A DNA stretch of 64,000 nucleotides, from assembly GCA_002701845.1 (NCBI GenBank), contig NZXG01000026.1, forward strand, positions 1 through 64,000, in the 5' to 3' direction. Below are positions 38,924-48,066 of the stretch, in pieces. The stretch comes from Pseudomonadales bacterium. GTDB lineage: Bacteria > Pseudomonadota > Gammaproteobacteria > Pseudomonadales > Ketobacteraceae. The notes beneath the pieces are model-generated. The model was given only the letters and a program-made list of their open reading frames with translations, made no database searches and was not told the DNA's origin. Positions within the stretch are counted from its first letter, which is position 1. The number at the start of each line of letters is the position of its first letter. Both the position numbers and the translations under genes were made by a program.

Positions 38924-39052
38924 AGCAACGGTTAACTGATTGTCGTAAAAATTTAATCCCAATATCAGGGATCTGCAATCTAACCAGCCCACCCTTGGTA
39001 AGGCTACACAGTGGAGTTTTCTAAAGCGCTTTTTTTACCAGGGGTTAACAAA

Positions 39053-39727
39053 ATGGATATTTTCAACAACGTCAAAGGGGCCGGCCTGGCACTGGCTCTG
39101 GCGGCCCTGCCGGTGGCCCAGGCACAGGCCGCCTTCGTGATGACGCTGGATGATCTGGGGGACGCCGCAACACCCACCATCATCTACGACGGTTCCGGCA
39201 GTGATCTGGGCGGTCCCGCCGGGGTTATTACCTACAGTGGCGCCGTTGGCAGCTTTATGGTCAATGTCACCACCGGGGTCAGCAAACCGGTGATCGGCCC
39301 GGCCCGCATGGATCTGAACAGCATCAATGTCAGCGGCAGCAGCGCCGGCACCTTGGTGGTGAGCCTCACCGATACCGACTTCAGCGGCGACTACTCCGCT
39401 TACACCGCGGATTTCGGCGGCACCACCGACGGTTCTGTTGCGCTGGATTTCCTGTTTGATTCCGGCAACAGTGAGTTCGGCGGCAGCAGTTTCGCCAGCG
39501 GCAGCTCCGCCGGCAGTGGCGCCTTTTCCGATAGCCTGACGGGGGCCGTAGCCGGTGGGGAACCCTTCTCCCTCACCATCACCGCCACCATCGAGCACGA
39601 TGAGGCCAGTCAGATTTCCAGCTTTGACGCCGTGGTGGCGCCGGTGCCGGTACCTGCGGCCTTCTGGTTGTTTGGCTCGGCCCTGGCCGGGTTCGCGGCC
39701 TTCCGCCGCCGTCAGCAGCGGGCCTGA
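39053..39727 (+). CDS. Exported PEP-CTERM-type protein
   Basis: 224 residues. A signal peptide (GAGLALALAALPVAQAQA) is followed by a Gly/Ser/Thr/Asp-rich beta-type body with no cysteine, and a sorting tail: VPVPAAFWLFGSALAGFAAF and a final RRRQQ cluster. This tripartite tail (Pro-containing motif, helix, basic end) is that of PEP-CTERM proteins, which are processed by an exosortase during export and linked with exopolysaccharide. No exosortase is in this window. The ATG at 39053 has AGGGG eight bases upstream. Confidence 0.75.
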   Translation: MDIFNNVKGAGLALALAALPVAQAQAAFVMTLDDLGDAATPTIIYDGSGSDLGGPAGVITYSGAVGSFMVNVTTGVSKPVIGPARMDLNSINVSGSSAGTLVVSLTDTDFSGDYSAYTADFGGTTDGSVALDFLFDSGNSEFGGSSFASGSSAGSGAFSDSLTGAVAGGEPFSLTITATIEHDEASQISSFDAVVAPVPVPAAFWLFGSALAGFAAFRRRQQRA

Positions 39728-39751
39728 TCCCGGTCCTGCCAAGGCTTTGAT

Positions 39752-39785
39752 CCCGCAGCGAATCCCGGTTGGGATTCACTGCGGG
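39752..39785 (+). terminator. Long hairpin after the PEP-CTERM gene
   Basis: CCCGCAG-C-GAATCCC (39752-39766) pairs with GGGATTC-A-CTGCGGG (39771-39785) around a GGTT loop, with a single C/A mismatch. No T tract follows. It probably ends the upstream transcript or protects its 3' end. Confidence 0.6.
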
Positions 39786-39880
39786 CATTCACCTTCAGCA
39801 GAATCTCTACGGCAATTATCGCCATTTCATTGCTCAACAAATTACCGCATAATTCCCGCAAAGCTGTCCGGGAACTCTGC

Positions 39881-41506
39881 GTGAATAAATCTCTGCTGAA
39901 CCGCCTCGAATCCATTCGCGAGGTGCAACTTCACCACAGCCTGACCCACATGCAACGGGGCCTTGAAAAAGAGAGCCTGCGCGTTGGCGGCGACGGCTGC
40001 CTGGCGCAGACACCCCATCCCCGGGCCCTGGGTTCCGCGCTCACCCATCAATGGATCACCACCGATTATTCCGAGGCACTGCTGGAATTTATCACTCCCG
40101 TTTATCAGTCCAGCTCGGAACCTCTGGCGTTTTTATCGGACCTGCACAGCTTCGCTTATCAGCACCTGCAGAACGAATTGCTCTGGGTCAACAGCATGCC
40201 CTGTCGCATGGGCCGGGAGACAGACATCCCGATCGCTGAATATGGCAGCTCTAATGTGGGGCGGATGAAACACGTATATCGTCACGGGCTCTGGCATCGC
40301 TATGGCCGCTACATGCAGACCATCGCCGGTATTCACTACAACGTATCCCTGCCCCACAATTTCTGGACGGTGTATCACGATCTGGAAAACAGCCAGCAGC
40401 CGTTGCAGGATTTTATTTCCGAGCAATATTTTGCGCTGATACGAAATTTCCTGCGTAACGTGGGCTTGGTGGTCTATCTGTTTGGCGCCTCTCCCGCGGT
40501 GTGCCGTTCCTTTCTGCAAAACCAGGGACACCCTTCAACGCCGGATCACAAGCTGGAAACATTGGGTGAACACACCTGCTACCTGCCCTATGGCACCTCG
40601 CTGCGGATGAGCGATCTGGGTTACCACAATGATGCGCAGGCGGGCCTGAACATCTCGTACAATTCACTGGAGGAATACGTCAGTTCCCTGCAGCATGCCA
40701 TTCGCACGCCTTACGCCCCCTTTGCCAATTTCGGAATTCAGGACAACGGCATCTACAAACAGCTGAATACCAATCTGCTGCAGATCGAGAACGAGTTTTA
40801 CAGCAGCATCCGCCCCAAGCGGGTCACCCGCAGCGGTGAACGCCCCACCTGCGCCCTGGTGGACCGGGGCGTGGAGTATGTGGAACTGCGCTGCGTGGAT
40901 CTGAATCCGTTTTTGCCCCTGGGCATCAGCGAATCGCAGATCCGTTTTCTGGATGTGTTTGTGCTGTATTGCCTGCTGGCGGAGAGCCCGGCCTTCACCG
41001 AGCAGGAACAACAATGTAACGGGGAAAATCTGCAGGCCATCGTCAATTCGGGGCGGGACCCGGAGCTGCAGCTCAGTTCCGTCTGTACCAGAATGCCGTT
41101 TCGGCAGTGGGCCGGTGAACACCTGGAGAATATGCTCAAGGTGGCACAGCTACTGGACCAGGCCCACAACCATCAGGCCCACAGCAGCGTGGTGCGGGCG
41201 CAAATGACCAAGCTGACCAGTCCGGAACTGACCCCCTCCGGCCAGATTATGCAGACCCTGCAACGCCAGCAGCAATCCTTCTTCGAATTTGCCATGGAAC
41301 GGGCTCTGGCCACGGCGGAATATTTCGGAGCCCGGGCGCTGGCGCCGGACCGGGTGCAAAGCTTCAGCACAGAGGCCCGCCGCTCGCTGGCGGCCCAGCG
41401 GCGGCTGGAGCAGGAGGACACACTGACATTCGATCAGTATCTACACAACTTTCTGGCCCAGGACCCCTGTAAATGGGAAGATCGACACAAAAATTCAACA
41501 GCTTAG
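39881..41506 (+). CDS. gshA: Glutamate-cysteine ligase
   Basis: About 541 residues of the gammaproteobacterial type I enzyme, which joins glutamate and cysteine as the first step of glutathione synthesis. Conserved segments are RGLEKESLRV, LGSALTHQWITTDYSEALLEF, YGSSNVGRMKHVYRHGL and the later ERPTCALVDRGVEYVELRCVDLNPF. I prefer the GTG at 39881 (VNKSLLNRL), which has GGGAA upstream; a TTG at 39830 would add 17 poorly matching residues. Confidence 0.93.
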   Translation: MNKSLLNRLESIREVQLHHSLTHMQRGLEKESLRVGGDGCLAQTPHPRALGSALTHQWITTDYSEALLEFITPVYQSSSEPLAFLSDLHSFAYQHLQNELLWVNSMPCRMGRETDIPIAEYGSSNVGRMKHVYRHGLWHRYGRYMQTIAGIHYNVSLPHNFWTVYHDLENSQQPLQDFISEQYFALIRNFLRNVGLVVYLFGASPAVCRSFLQNQGHPSTPDHKLETLGEHTCYLPYGTSLRMSDLGYHNDAQAGLNISYNSLEEYVSSLQHAIRTPYAPFANFGIQDNGIYKQLNTNLLQIENEFYSSIRPKRVTRSGERPTCALVDRGVEYVELRCVDLNPFLPLGISESQIRFLDVFVLYCLLAESPAFTEQEQQCNGENLQAIVNSGRDPELQLSSVCTRMPFRQWAGEHLENMLKVAQLLDQAHNHQAHSSVVRAQMTKLTSPELTPSGQIMQTLQRQQQSFFEFAMERALATAEYFGARALAPDRVQSFSTEARRSLAAQRRLEQEDTLTFDQYLHNFLAQDPCKWEDRHKNSTA

Positions 41507-41614
41507 CGTGACTTTCTAGAATCCACTGCTACTATTGGCTCTAGGTGCAGACAGTACGTCCGCGATCCCCACTGACCAATCGGCAACGTGTTTAACCAGA
41601 GAGGCACCAAGCCA

Positions 41615-41833
41615 ATGAGTATCAGCGAAATCGACCAGCATGACTGGAGTATCGACGCGCTCAACAAAGCCTATCGTCAGGGCTATTTGTTCGGCCTGAG
41701 CGGCGAACCGGAGCGGGCCTGCCCCTACCAATCCGAGGTCATTGCCGCGGCCTGGGAGGCGGGCTGGAGCGACGGCCACCAGCAGGCCGCCCAGATCGGG
41801 TTTCGACCCACCCAGCAACGGGCCATCGCCTGA
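41615..41833 (+). CDS. rmf: Ribosome modulation factor
   Basis: 72 residues. The core A-RQGYLFGLSG-ERACPYQ and the later AAWEAGW-DGHQQA match RMF, which dimerises 70S ribosomes into inactive 100S particles in stationary phase. The ATG at 41615 is chosen over the GTG at 41588 because AGAGAGG lies in the right window before it. It has an N-terminal extension of about 15 residues compared with E. coli RMF. It follows gshA by about 108 bases. Confidence 0.85.
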   Translation: MSISEIDQHDWSIDALNKAYRQGYLFGLSGEPERACPYQSEVIAAAWEAGWSDGHQQAAQIGFRPTQQRAIA

Positions 41834-41952
41834 CGGAATTATCCGCCACCGGCACAGTCAAAGCTGCTGATTTTCTGAGTTAAACGTATAATGGCGACGG
41901 GCGTTGCTGCCGCCCGTAACCAATGAATCCGCTTTCTCGAAACAGGGGCCCC

Positions 41953-42450
41953 ATGACCTTGCCTTCCTATCGAATTCTGAATGCCCTGGGGGTGCTCGGG
42001 GCCATCGCTGCCATCGCCTTTGCGTATTTCTACCTGCAACGCAATCTGGGCCTGGCGGCATGCCCCCTGTGTCTGGTGGACCGCGGTATCGTGATCGCCA
42101 TTGGCACCTGTTTTCTGCTGGCGCTTGTGCACAACCCCCGCGCCCTGGGCCAGCGTATCTACGCCGGCCTGGCGCTGATCTTCAGCGCCATGGGTATTGC
42201 AGTATGCTGGCGTCACCTTTGGTTACAGAGCTTGCCCAAGGATCAGGTACCGGAGTGCAGCCCGGGACTGGAATACATGCTGGAAACCTTTCCCATCAGC
42301 GAGACCCTTCATACCCTTTTCAACAGCGCCGGAGAATGCGCCGATATCCAGTGGACCTTTCTGGGGTTGTCCATTCCCGCCCAGACCCTGCTGGTTTTTA
42401 TCGGTTTCGCCCTCCTTTCCCTGGTGCAGATCCTGCGTAAACGGGGCTGA
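41953..42450 (+). CDS. dsbB: Disulfide bond formation protein DsbB
   Basis: 165-residue inner-membrane protein with four helices and both redox pairs: Cys37/Cys40 in CPLC on the first periplasmic loop and Cys102/Cys129 on the second. It passes electrons from DsbA to ubiquinone. The second ATG (41953) is chosen because AGGGG precedes it; the first (41923) has none. In Pseudomonas the equivalent gene dsbH is also next to algQ. Confidence 0.92.
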   Translation: MTLPSYRILNALGVLGAIAAIAFAYFYLQRNLGLAACPLCLVDRGIVIAIGTCFLLALVHNPRALGQRIYAGLALIFSAMGIAVCWRHLWLQSLPKDQVPECSPGLEYMLETFPISETLHTLFNSAGECADIQWTFLGLSIPAQTLLVFIGFALLSLVQILRKRG

Positions 42451-42460
42451 TCTCAGCCCC
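42443..42460 (+). terminator. Hairpin overlapping the dsbB stop
   Basis: GGGGCTGA (42443-42450, includes the TGA stop) pairs perfectly with TCAGCCCC (42453-42460). The T-rich tail is missing, so this is a weak terminator or 3'-end stabiliser. Confidence 0.45.
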
Positions 42461-42850
42461 TCGGGGCCGTCCGAACAGATTTAATTTAGATCGAGTTTTT
42501 ATAAAAATTCCCGCCGCAATATCCGCAAGCCGGCAAAACCCCGGCGAATCCCCACCAAGCTAAAAAATTCATTTTGTCAATGTGATAGTGCCCATTGTTT
42601 GCGCCCTGAAATCGCTTGCCGCCCCCATTTAATTTCAATATTCTCAAATCTCCGCCCTTGCCTATAACGGTTTTGCAGCGGGCTGATTTCCCCGTGGAAT
42701 CAGTGACAATTTGGTGAAACACAGTATGGAGACGGGCCTCCTTAACCCGATTGAAAGACGGCGTTACTCAGCGCGGTCGTTGTGTAAAAGGGTAACAGGC
42801 GCCAACGGCGCAACCCGAAAACAACAGCCATGAAAACGGGGAGAACAATC
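42451..42850. other. 400-base gap between dsbB and rsd
   Basis: Apart from the dsbB hairpin, this stretch is noticeably A+T-rich relative to its surroundings and holds no credible gene on either strand. A weak promoter-like pair (GTGACA and TATGGA) lies near 42705-42732 and a GGCGCC-type hairpin near 42800. It most likely carries the rsd promoter and a long leader. Confidence 0.45.
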
Positions 42851-43327
42851 ATGCTGCAAGAAAGCTTCAACCACGCGGATCAGTGGACCAATGTAGACCG
42901 GATTATCAGCCGCTGGCTCAAAGAGCGTCAGGAGCTGATCGTGCTCTACTGCAAAGTGGACGGACTGAAAGAATTTTCCCAACAGCACACACCGCTGAGT
43001 GTTCGGGTACAGGCCCTGTGCGATGTGCTTATCGACTACGTCTCCGCCGGCCATTTCGAAATTTACCAACATCTGATGAAAGAGGCGGAACACTTCCAAC
43101 AGGATTACCAGCGCACCATCGATCGCATCCTGCCCCTGATCCAGCAATCCACCGAGATTGCCCTGGACTTCAATGACCAGTACAGCAGCGCCCAGTTGGA
43201 CGACAACAGCATGGAGCAGCTGGCGCGGGATCTGAACCGCCTGGGGGAAAGAATGGTGGAACGGTTTGACCTGGAAGACCAACTGATCGACAACCTGCAC
43301 AACTGCCACCGCGATATGGTGGCCTGA
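42851..43327 (+). CDS. rsd: Sigma-70 regulator Rsd/AlgQ
   Basis: 158 residues, all helical. RIISRWLKERQELIVLYC, VLIDYVSAGHFEIYQHLMKE and the C-terminal ERFDLEDQLIDNLH match the Rsd/AlgQ family, an anti-sigma factor that binds region 4 of the housekeeping sigma; in Pseudomonas AlgQ also affects alginate, pyoverdine and virulence genes. The ATG at 42851 has GGGGAG upstream and fits the AlgQ length; the earlier ATG at 42830 does not. A strong hairpin follows. Confidence 0.9.
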   Translation: MLQESFNHADQWTNVDRIISRWLKERQELIVLYCKVDGLKEFSQQHTPLSVRVQALCDVLIDYVSAGHFEIYQHLMKEAEHFQQDYQRTIDRILPLIQQSTEIALDFNDQYSSAQLDDNSMEQLARDLNRLGERMVERFDLEDQLIDNLHNCHRDMVA

Positions 43328-43360
43328 CGCCCCCGCGTTTCGCCCTCACCCGCGACGTCA

Positions 43361-43391
43361 TCGGGAAACGGACCCCACGCCCGTTTCCCGA
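43361..43391 (+). terminator. Terminator of rsd
   Basis: TCGGGAAACGG (43361-43371) pairs perfectly with CCGTTTCCCGA (43381-43391) around a 9-base loop and is followed by TTATTGT. Located 33 bases after the rsd stop. Confidence 0.7.
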
Positions 43392-43444
43392 TTATTGTCT
43401 ACACTGTTGTATAACTTCTTGCTGTGATTGGGAATTCATCCGGC

Positions 43445-44389
43445 ATGCGCATTATTGTCCTGATCTGGTTCGGGCTGCTGTTGGCGGCTTGTGGCGACAC
43501 CCCCAGCCGGCAATGGGAGACCACCGCTCAGGGGGCTTACAGTACGGCCCTCAGTCCCAATGGCGAATATGCCTTCGTGGGCTCGGTGCAACACGGCGGC
43601 AGCCTGTGGCGATTGGCGGATGGCGAACGGCTGTATAACTGGAATCACGTGGCGGGGGAATACTCGCAGATTGTGGCTGCCACCTTCTCCACCGACAGTC
43701 GTTACGCCCTGACTGCGGAGCGCAAGCGCTTCGTGCTGTGGGAGGTGGCCACCGGTAAAGCTGCCGGATTCTGGCCGGCGGAAGGGGGCGTACTGTCCAT
43801 GGCCCTGTCGGACAACGGCCGCTACGCGCTGATTGGCCAGCAAGATTACAGCGCTCTGTATATCGATACCGCCAGCGGCGCCATTCTCAATACGCTGACA
43901 CACTCCGGCGATATTAATACCGTGGCCATCAGCGGCGACGGCCTGGTGGGAGCCACCGGCGCCGAGGATGGCATCGTCAAGGTGTGGGACCTGCCGGCGG
44001 GCAAGGTCACCTTCGCTTATCAGTTGGGGGACGACGTCAGCACCGTGGCCCTGTCCCGGGACGCCAGTCTGGTGTTCGCCGGCCTGTACTATGGCAAGGG
44101 CAAGATCTGGGAAACCGCCACCGGCCGGGAACTGGCCAGCATTGGTCAGCGCCGCACCACTATCAGTTGCGCCCGCTTCGCCGGGGACAACCGTACGCTG
44201 CTCACCGGGTTCACCGCCCGCCGGGTCATGCTCTGGGACACCCGCACCGGCGACGACCTTAACAGCTGGCGCGCCGATGCGCCCCTGTTCTGGCGCCCTT
44301 CGGGGCTGGTGGTAACTGACGTGGCTTTCGGCCCCCAGCCAGGCAATATCCTCAGCGTGTTTTCCAATGGCTTAATCTATCAATGGTAA
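43445..44389 (+). CDS. WD40-like repeat lipoprotein
   Basis: 314 residues. Signal peptide II with lipobox LLAAC (Cys16). The mature part is a beta-propeller with about six WD-like blades: ALSPNGEYAFVGS, TFSTDSRYALTAE, ALSDNGRYALIGQ, AISGDGLVGATGA with VKVWDL, ALSRDASLVFAGL with GKIWET, then RFAGDNRTLLTGF with VMLWDT. It is probably anchored in the outer membrane facing the periplasm as a binding scaffold. The function is unknown. It has its own promoter region after the rsd terminator and is convergent with nhaD. Confidence 0.78.
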   Translation: MRIIVLIWFGLLLAACGDTPSRQWETTAQGAYSTALSPNGEYAFVGSVQHGGSLWRLADGERLYNWNHVAGEYSQIVAATFSTDSRYALTAERKRFVLWEVATGKAAGFWPAEGGVLSMALSDNGRYALIGQQDYSALYIDTASGAILNTLTHSGDINTVAISGDGLVGATGAEDGIVKVWDLPAGKVTFAYQLGDDVSTVALSRDASLVFAGLYYGKGKIWETATGRELASIGQRRTTISCARFAGDNRTLLTGFTARRVMLWDTRTGDDLNSWRADAPLFWRPSGLVVTDVAFGPQPGNILSVFSNGLIYQW

Positions 44390-44408
44390 CCCGGCAGCGG
44401 TGTCCCGG

Positions 44409-45638
44409 TTACAGCAGCGCACCCACGGCCACCACCCCGGCAAAACCCACCCCATAGGCCACCAGCAAATAACCCGAATAGCGCAGGTACGCGACGAAGG
44501 TCAATTGCGGGATCTTGCTCATGGCCACCACCCCCGCCGCGGAGCCGATGACCAGCAATGAGCCGCCCACCCCCACCGCATAGGTCAGACTGAGCCACTC
44601 CGGCAGACTCATGTCGATCCCGGATTTTAGCAGTGCCGCTGTCAGTGGCACGTTGTCAAACAACGCCGATAACAAACCCACCACAAAGTTGGCCGGCAGC
44701 GCGGGCAAACACTGGTACAGCTGCGGGAAATAGGCCAATACCCCAAGCTCCTTCAACATGCCCACCAGCAGTAACACCCCCAGGAAGAACAACAGGGTGT
44801 CAAATTCGACGCGGCGCACGTAATCCAGAATGGGCTCATCCCGGTTCATAAACTGCACCACCATAAACATCAGCGACAAGCCGAATAAAAACGCCAGCAC
44901 CGGTGGAATCCCAAACGCCACATTGCCACCGATGGTGCCCAGAATCGTCAGTAGAAACAGCAGACCGATAATCACATCACCGCGACTGAATGCCGGCGGC
45001 TGCTTGCTGAAGCTCAACTCCCCCTGCAGGGAGCGGGACAACAACCAGGCCAGTACAAACACCGCCACCAGCGCCGGCAGGATCAACAACAGCAGACTGG
45101 GAATAGCCACCTTGCCGGCCAGAAAAATCATCAGTGTGGTGACGTCACCGGTAATCAGCGCGGCGCCCCCGGCATTGGTGGCGAACACCACCAACACCAC
45201 GTAGCGAATCAATTTGTCGGCGGGTAATTGCAAACTGAGCAGAACCGTGATGCACACCAGGGTACAGGTGACGTTATCCGCCATGGAGGAAAACACAAAG
45301 GCAAACAGGCCGGTAATCATCATCAGGTTGCGTTCCGACAATCGCGCCGGCAGCAACTGATTGACGATGCCATCGATCAAACCCTTACTGGACAGGTACG
45401 CCACGAAGGTCATGGCCGCCATCAGGAACAACCACAGGGTGGCAATATCCAGCAGATTTTCGTTCAGCGCGTGCATCAGCTCCGGACCCTGCAGATGGCC
45501 AGGGGGGGCAATAAAAAACAGCACCCACACCAGAGAGCCGAAAAACAGGGTGGTCTTGGCTTTATCGATATGGACGATATCCTCCACCACGATGGAAACA
45601 AAGCCCAGTGCCACCAGGCACAATAAAATGACACTCAT
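44409..45638 (-). CDS. nhaD: Na+/H+ antiporter NhaD
   Basis: 409 residues with about eleven to twelve membrane helices of the ion-transporter superfamily. Segments such as FVFSSMADNVTCTLVCITVL and NAGGAALITGDVTTLMIF match NhaD. It exports Na+ (or Li+) in exchange for protons and is common in marine and halophilic bacteria. The ATG at 45638 (MSVILLCLVALG) is chosen over the frame from 45677. It agrees with the osmotic theme of trkH and the ggpP-like gene. Confidence 0.88.
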   Translation of the reverse strand: MSVILLCLVALGFVSIVVEDIVHIDKAKTTLFFGSLVWVLFFIAPPGHLQGPELMHALNENLLDIATLWLFLMAAMTFVAYLSSKGLIDGIVNQLLPARLSERNLMMITGLFAFVFSSMADNVTCTLVCITVLLSLQLPADKLIRYVVLVVFATNAGGAALITGDVTTLMIFLAGKVAIPSLLLLILPALVAVFVLAWLLSRSLQGELSFSKQPPAFSRGDVIIGLLFLLTILGTIGGNVAFGIPPVLAFLFGLSLMFMVVQFMNRDEPILDYVRRVEFDTLLFFLGVLLLVGMLKELGVLAYFPQLYQCLPALPANFVVGLLSALFDNVPLTAALLKSGIDMSLPEWLSLTYAVGVGGSLLVIGSAAGVVAMSKIPQLTFVAYLRYSGYLLVAYGVGFAGVVAVGALL

Positions 45639-45716
45639 GGTGGAATACCGCCCGTGCGCCAACCCAAGGTGGCGCAATTCTAGCTCAGGCCCGATCGCGA
45701 ATCGAGTACCCGCAGA

Positions 45717-46724
45717 TCAGCGTTGCGGCCCGCCATCGCTGGATAGCAGCTCAAACACGTAGTTGGGCAGCTGCCGGTTGATCTGGTCCCGCAACCGCTG
45801 GGACAGGAGATTGGGCTCGGTGGAGGACACCTTCACCGGCCAGCGCTGTTTGGCCAGCACCCGGGTATCGTCGCGAAAAATCAATTCGTAGGAACCCCGC
45901 AGCCAATACCAGGCCTGGCGCGACTCCATGGGAGCCACATCCAGGTTCGCTTCCAGCAGCAGGTTGGACTGCGCCACCACCGGTATCCCCAACGTGGCCA
46001 GGGCCTGTTGGATCTCCGCTTTGATGGATGCATCATCGGCACTGACGGCCATGGGCGACTCACTGAGGGCATTGCGGATCAGAGTATCCACCGCCGCGGT
46101 ATCGTAACGGCCCGGGACGCCGGCACCGTCCGCCACCACCATTAAATTCCGGTTCACCTGATCCCGCTGCACTTGCGCCTCGCGGGCGGCACGCAACGCC
46201 TGTAAAGCGGCCACCGGGGAATCCGCCTGCCCGCTGGCATATTGGATACGGTCCTGAATGGCCCGGTCCAAACTCATGATGGCCTGGCGAAAGCGGTTGG
46301 CCGCCGGTTGCCGGGCCAGAACCGCCAGCGCGCTCACCCGGCCCTGTTCGGACTCCCAAAATTCCACCACCCGGGCCCCTTCCAATACCTGACGGGCCTC
46401 GGTGCTCACCTGCCGGGTGACCTTCTGCTCATTCTGCACCACTGCCTGACCCGCCACATTGCTCACCTCGGCGCTGCTGAAATCCAGACTGGTGTCGGTG
46501 ATCGCCACCTCGAAGGTACGGGCCAGATTGGCCAGGGCCCGGCTGGCCGCGGTGTCACGATCATCCCCCTGGCCCAGGGCGGTTAAGTAGGCATCCCCGG
46601 GATACGCCGCCTGCGGGTCATCAATCCACTGCGGCGTGCCGCCACCCTGGCTGCAGGCGGTGAGCGCACTGACCATCAACCAGCCACAAATGAACAGCGG
46701 ATAACAACGGTTAGGGTGCTTCAT
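45717..46724 (-). CDS. LPP20-family lipoprotein (distal copy)
   Basis: 335 residues. Signal peptide with lipobox SALTAC. Residues after PQWIDDP form the LPP20/FlgP-type N-terminal domain; a second domain in the C-terminal half (VDTLIRNALSESP... to DQINRQLPNYVFELL) has the same general fold as CsgG/LpoB-like proteins. AGGAGAG stands directly before the ATG at 46724. It is the last gene of a four-gene lipoprotein operon, overlapping the preceding one by 14 bases. Confidence 0.75.
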   Translation of the reverse strand: MKHPNRCYPLFICGWLMVSALTACSQGGGTPQWIDDPQAAYPGDAYLTALGQGDDRDTAASRALANLARTFEVAITDTSLDFSSAEVSNVAGQAVVQNEQKVTRQVSTEARQVLEGARVVEFWESEQGRVSALAVLARQPAANRFRQAIMSLDRAIQDRIQYASGQADSPVAALQALRAAREAQVQRDQVNRNLMVVADGAGVPGRYDTAAVDTLIRNALSESPMAVSADDASIKAEIQQALATLGIPVVAQSNLLLEANLDVAPMESRQAWYWLRGSYELIFRDDTRVLAKQRWPVKVSSTEPNLLSQRLRDQINRQLPNYVFELLSSDGGPQR

Positions 46725-48057
46725 GGGACTCTCCTTTCTCATCGGTAGCATCAGGGGCCGGAGTGACAGCGCTGGCGGGCGGAGGCGGATAGATAAAAGG
46801 ATGGTCGGTGAGACTGGATGCCATTACCAGGGCCAGGCGCCGGGAACCCAGGGCCTGCAGCGCAGGCAACGGCTGCCCGGTTTCCAGCAATTGTACCGGG
46901 GCGGTTGCCGGCGCCCGCAGCCGCGCCACCTGCAAACTGGCCGGCAACATGTTCCAGCTGCGGATATCCGCCTGTTCCGTGGCCACCGAGGCAATGTTCA
47001 TCAATACGCCACCGATATCGTTCTGGCTCTGGGCTTTCTGCACCATCTTATACTTGGCCACGGCGCGCACCGTGGCGGCCGCCAGATGTTTGGCCTGCTC
47101 CGCCGCCAGATCCTCCCGCGCCCGGACCTCCAGGTTTTCAATCACCTCGCTGCGCTGGCGCTGCTCCGGCGCAGCCAGTGTCAGGTGCCGGGGCTGATAG
47201 TAACCCTGGGGATACTGGGGCATCACCACACTGATCATGGTATCCACCTCGGCGTTGTAAACCGAAATCCGGCTTTCCGTTTTGCGGCTCACCACCGCAT
47301 CAAAATACAGCAGGAGCCATTCACCCTCCCCGGTTTCCGGCAGTTGCGCCTCCCTGCCGAAAGCCTGTTGCAACTGCCGGTACTCATCCGCGAAGCCCTG
47401 CCGTCGGGTAAGATTCAACAGGCTGATCTGCAGGGCTTCGGGAATGGTTTCACCCCGCTCCCGCAATATCCGGTAGGCGTGGCGATAACTGATGAGGGCA
47501 TCGTCCCATTCCCCCTGCCGCTCGTAAACCACCCCGGCCAGAAACCGCGCACTGGCCAACTGGCCCCGGGTGCTGTCGTCGCCGGCCAGCGTCTGCATGG
47601 TGACGTTGGCCTGCAGCATTTCCACCCGGGCGCCGTCCGGATCACCGCTGAACAGATAGCCCAGGGCCAGCATCACATGCACCAGGACCCGGTCAGTGGG
47701 AGTGCCGTCATAGCTGCGCAGGGTTTCATTGGTGGTCATGGCGGCAAAGTTCTCGGACACACTCACCGCCTGCAGGGATTGCATAATGCGCTTGGCCGCC
47801 TGGAGATCCTCCCGACTGCCCGTCCAGTCTCCCAGGTACAGCTTAAGGATACCCGTGTTCAGCAGGTACTGGGCCCGGTCGCGGTCTGGTACCTGAATGG
47901 ATTCCAGGCGCTCAAGGGTGGCCCCGGGACCGACGCTGGCCAGCTCAGCGGCGGCCTGATTCACCTTCCAGGAAGCACAGCCGCCGATCAGCAGCACCCC
48001 CGCCAGCAATCCGGTAACCTGCAGCCTTTGCACCCATGCAGGCGTTACCATTACCAT
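46711..48057 (-). CDS. COG3014-like TPR lipoprotein
   Basis: 448 residues. A lipobox (VLLIGGCAS) is followed by helical repeats of TPR type (RAQYLLNTGILKLYLGDW..., VHVMLALGYLFSGDPDGARV, ASARFLAGVVYERQGEWDDA). It resembles an uncharacterised conserved family (COG3014) seen next to LpoB- and LPP20-type genes in other gammaproteobacteria. Probably outer-membrane anchored in the periplasm. It ends in a Pro-rich tail and overlaps the next gene. Confidence 0.75.
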   Translation of the reverse strand: MVMVTPAWVQRLQVTGLLAGVLLIGGCASWKVNQAAAELASVGPGATLERLESIQVPDRDRAQYLLNTGILKLYLGDWTGSREDLQAAKRIMQSLQAVSVSENFAAMTTNETLRSYDGTPTDRVLVHVMLALGYLFSGDPDGARVEMLQANVTMQTLAGDDSTRGQLASARFLAGVVYERQGEWDDALISYRHAYRILRERGETIPEALQISLLNLTRRQGFADEYRQLQQAFGREAQLPETGEGEWLLLYFDAVVSRKTESRISVYNAEVDTMISVVMPQYPQGYYQPRHLTLAAPEQRQRSEVIENLEVRAREDLAAEQAKHLAAATVRAVAKYKMVQKAQSQNDIGGVLMNIASVATEQADIRSWNMLPASLQVARLRAPATAPVQLLETGQPLPALQALGSRRLALVMASSLTDHPFIYPPPPASAVTPAPDATDEKGESHEAP

Positions 48058-48066
48058 GGATTAAGC

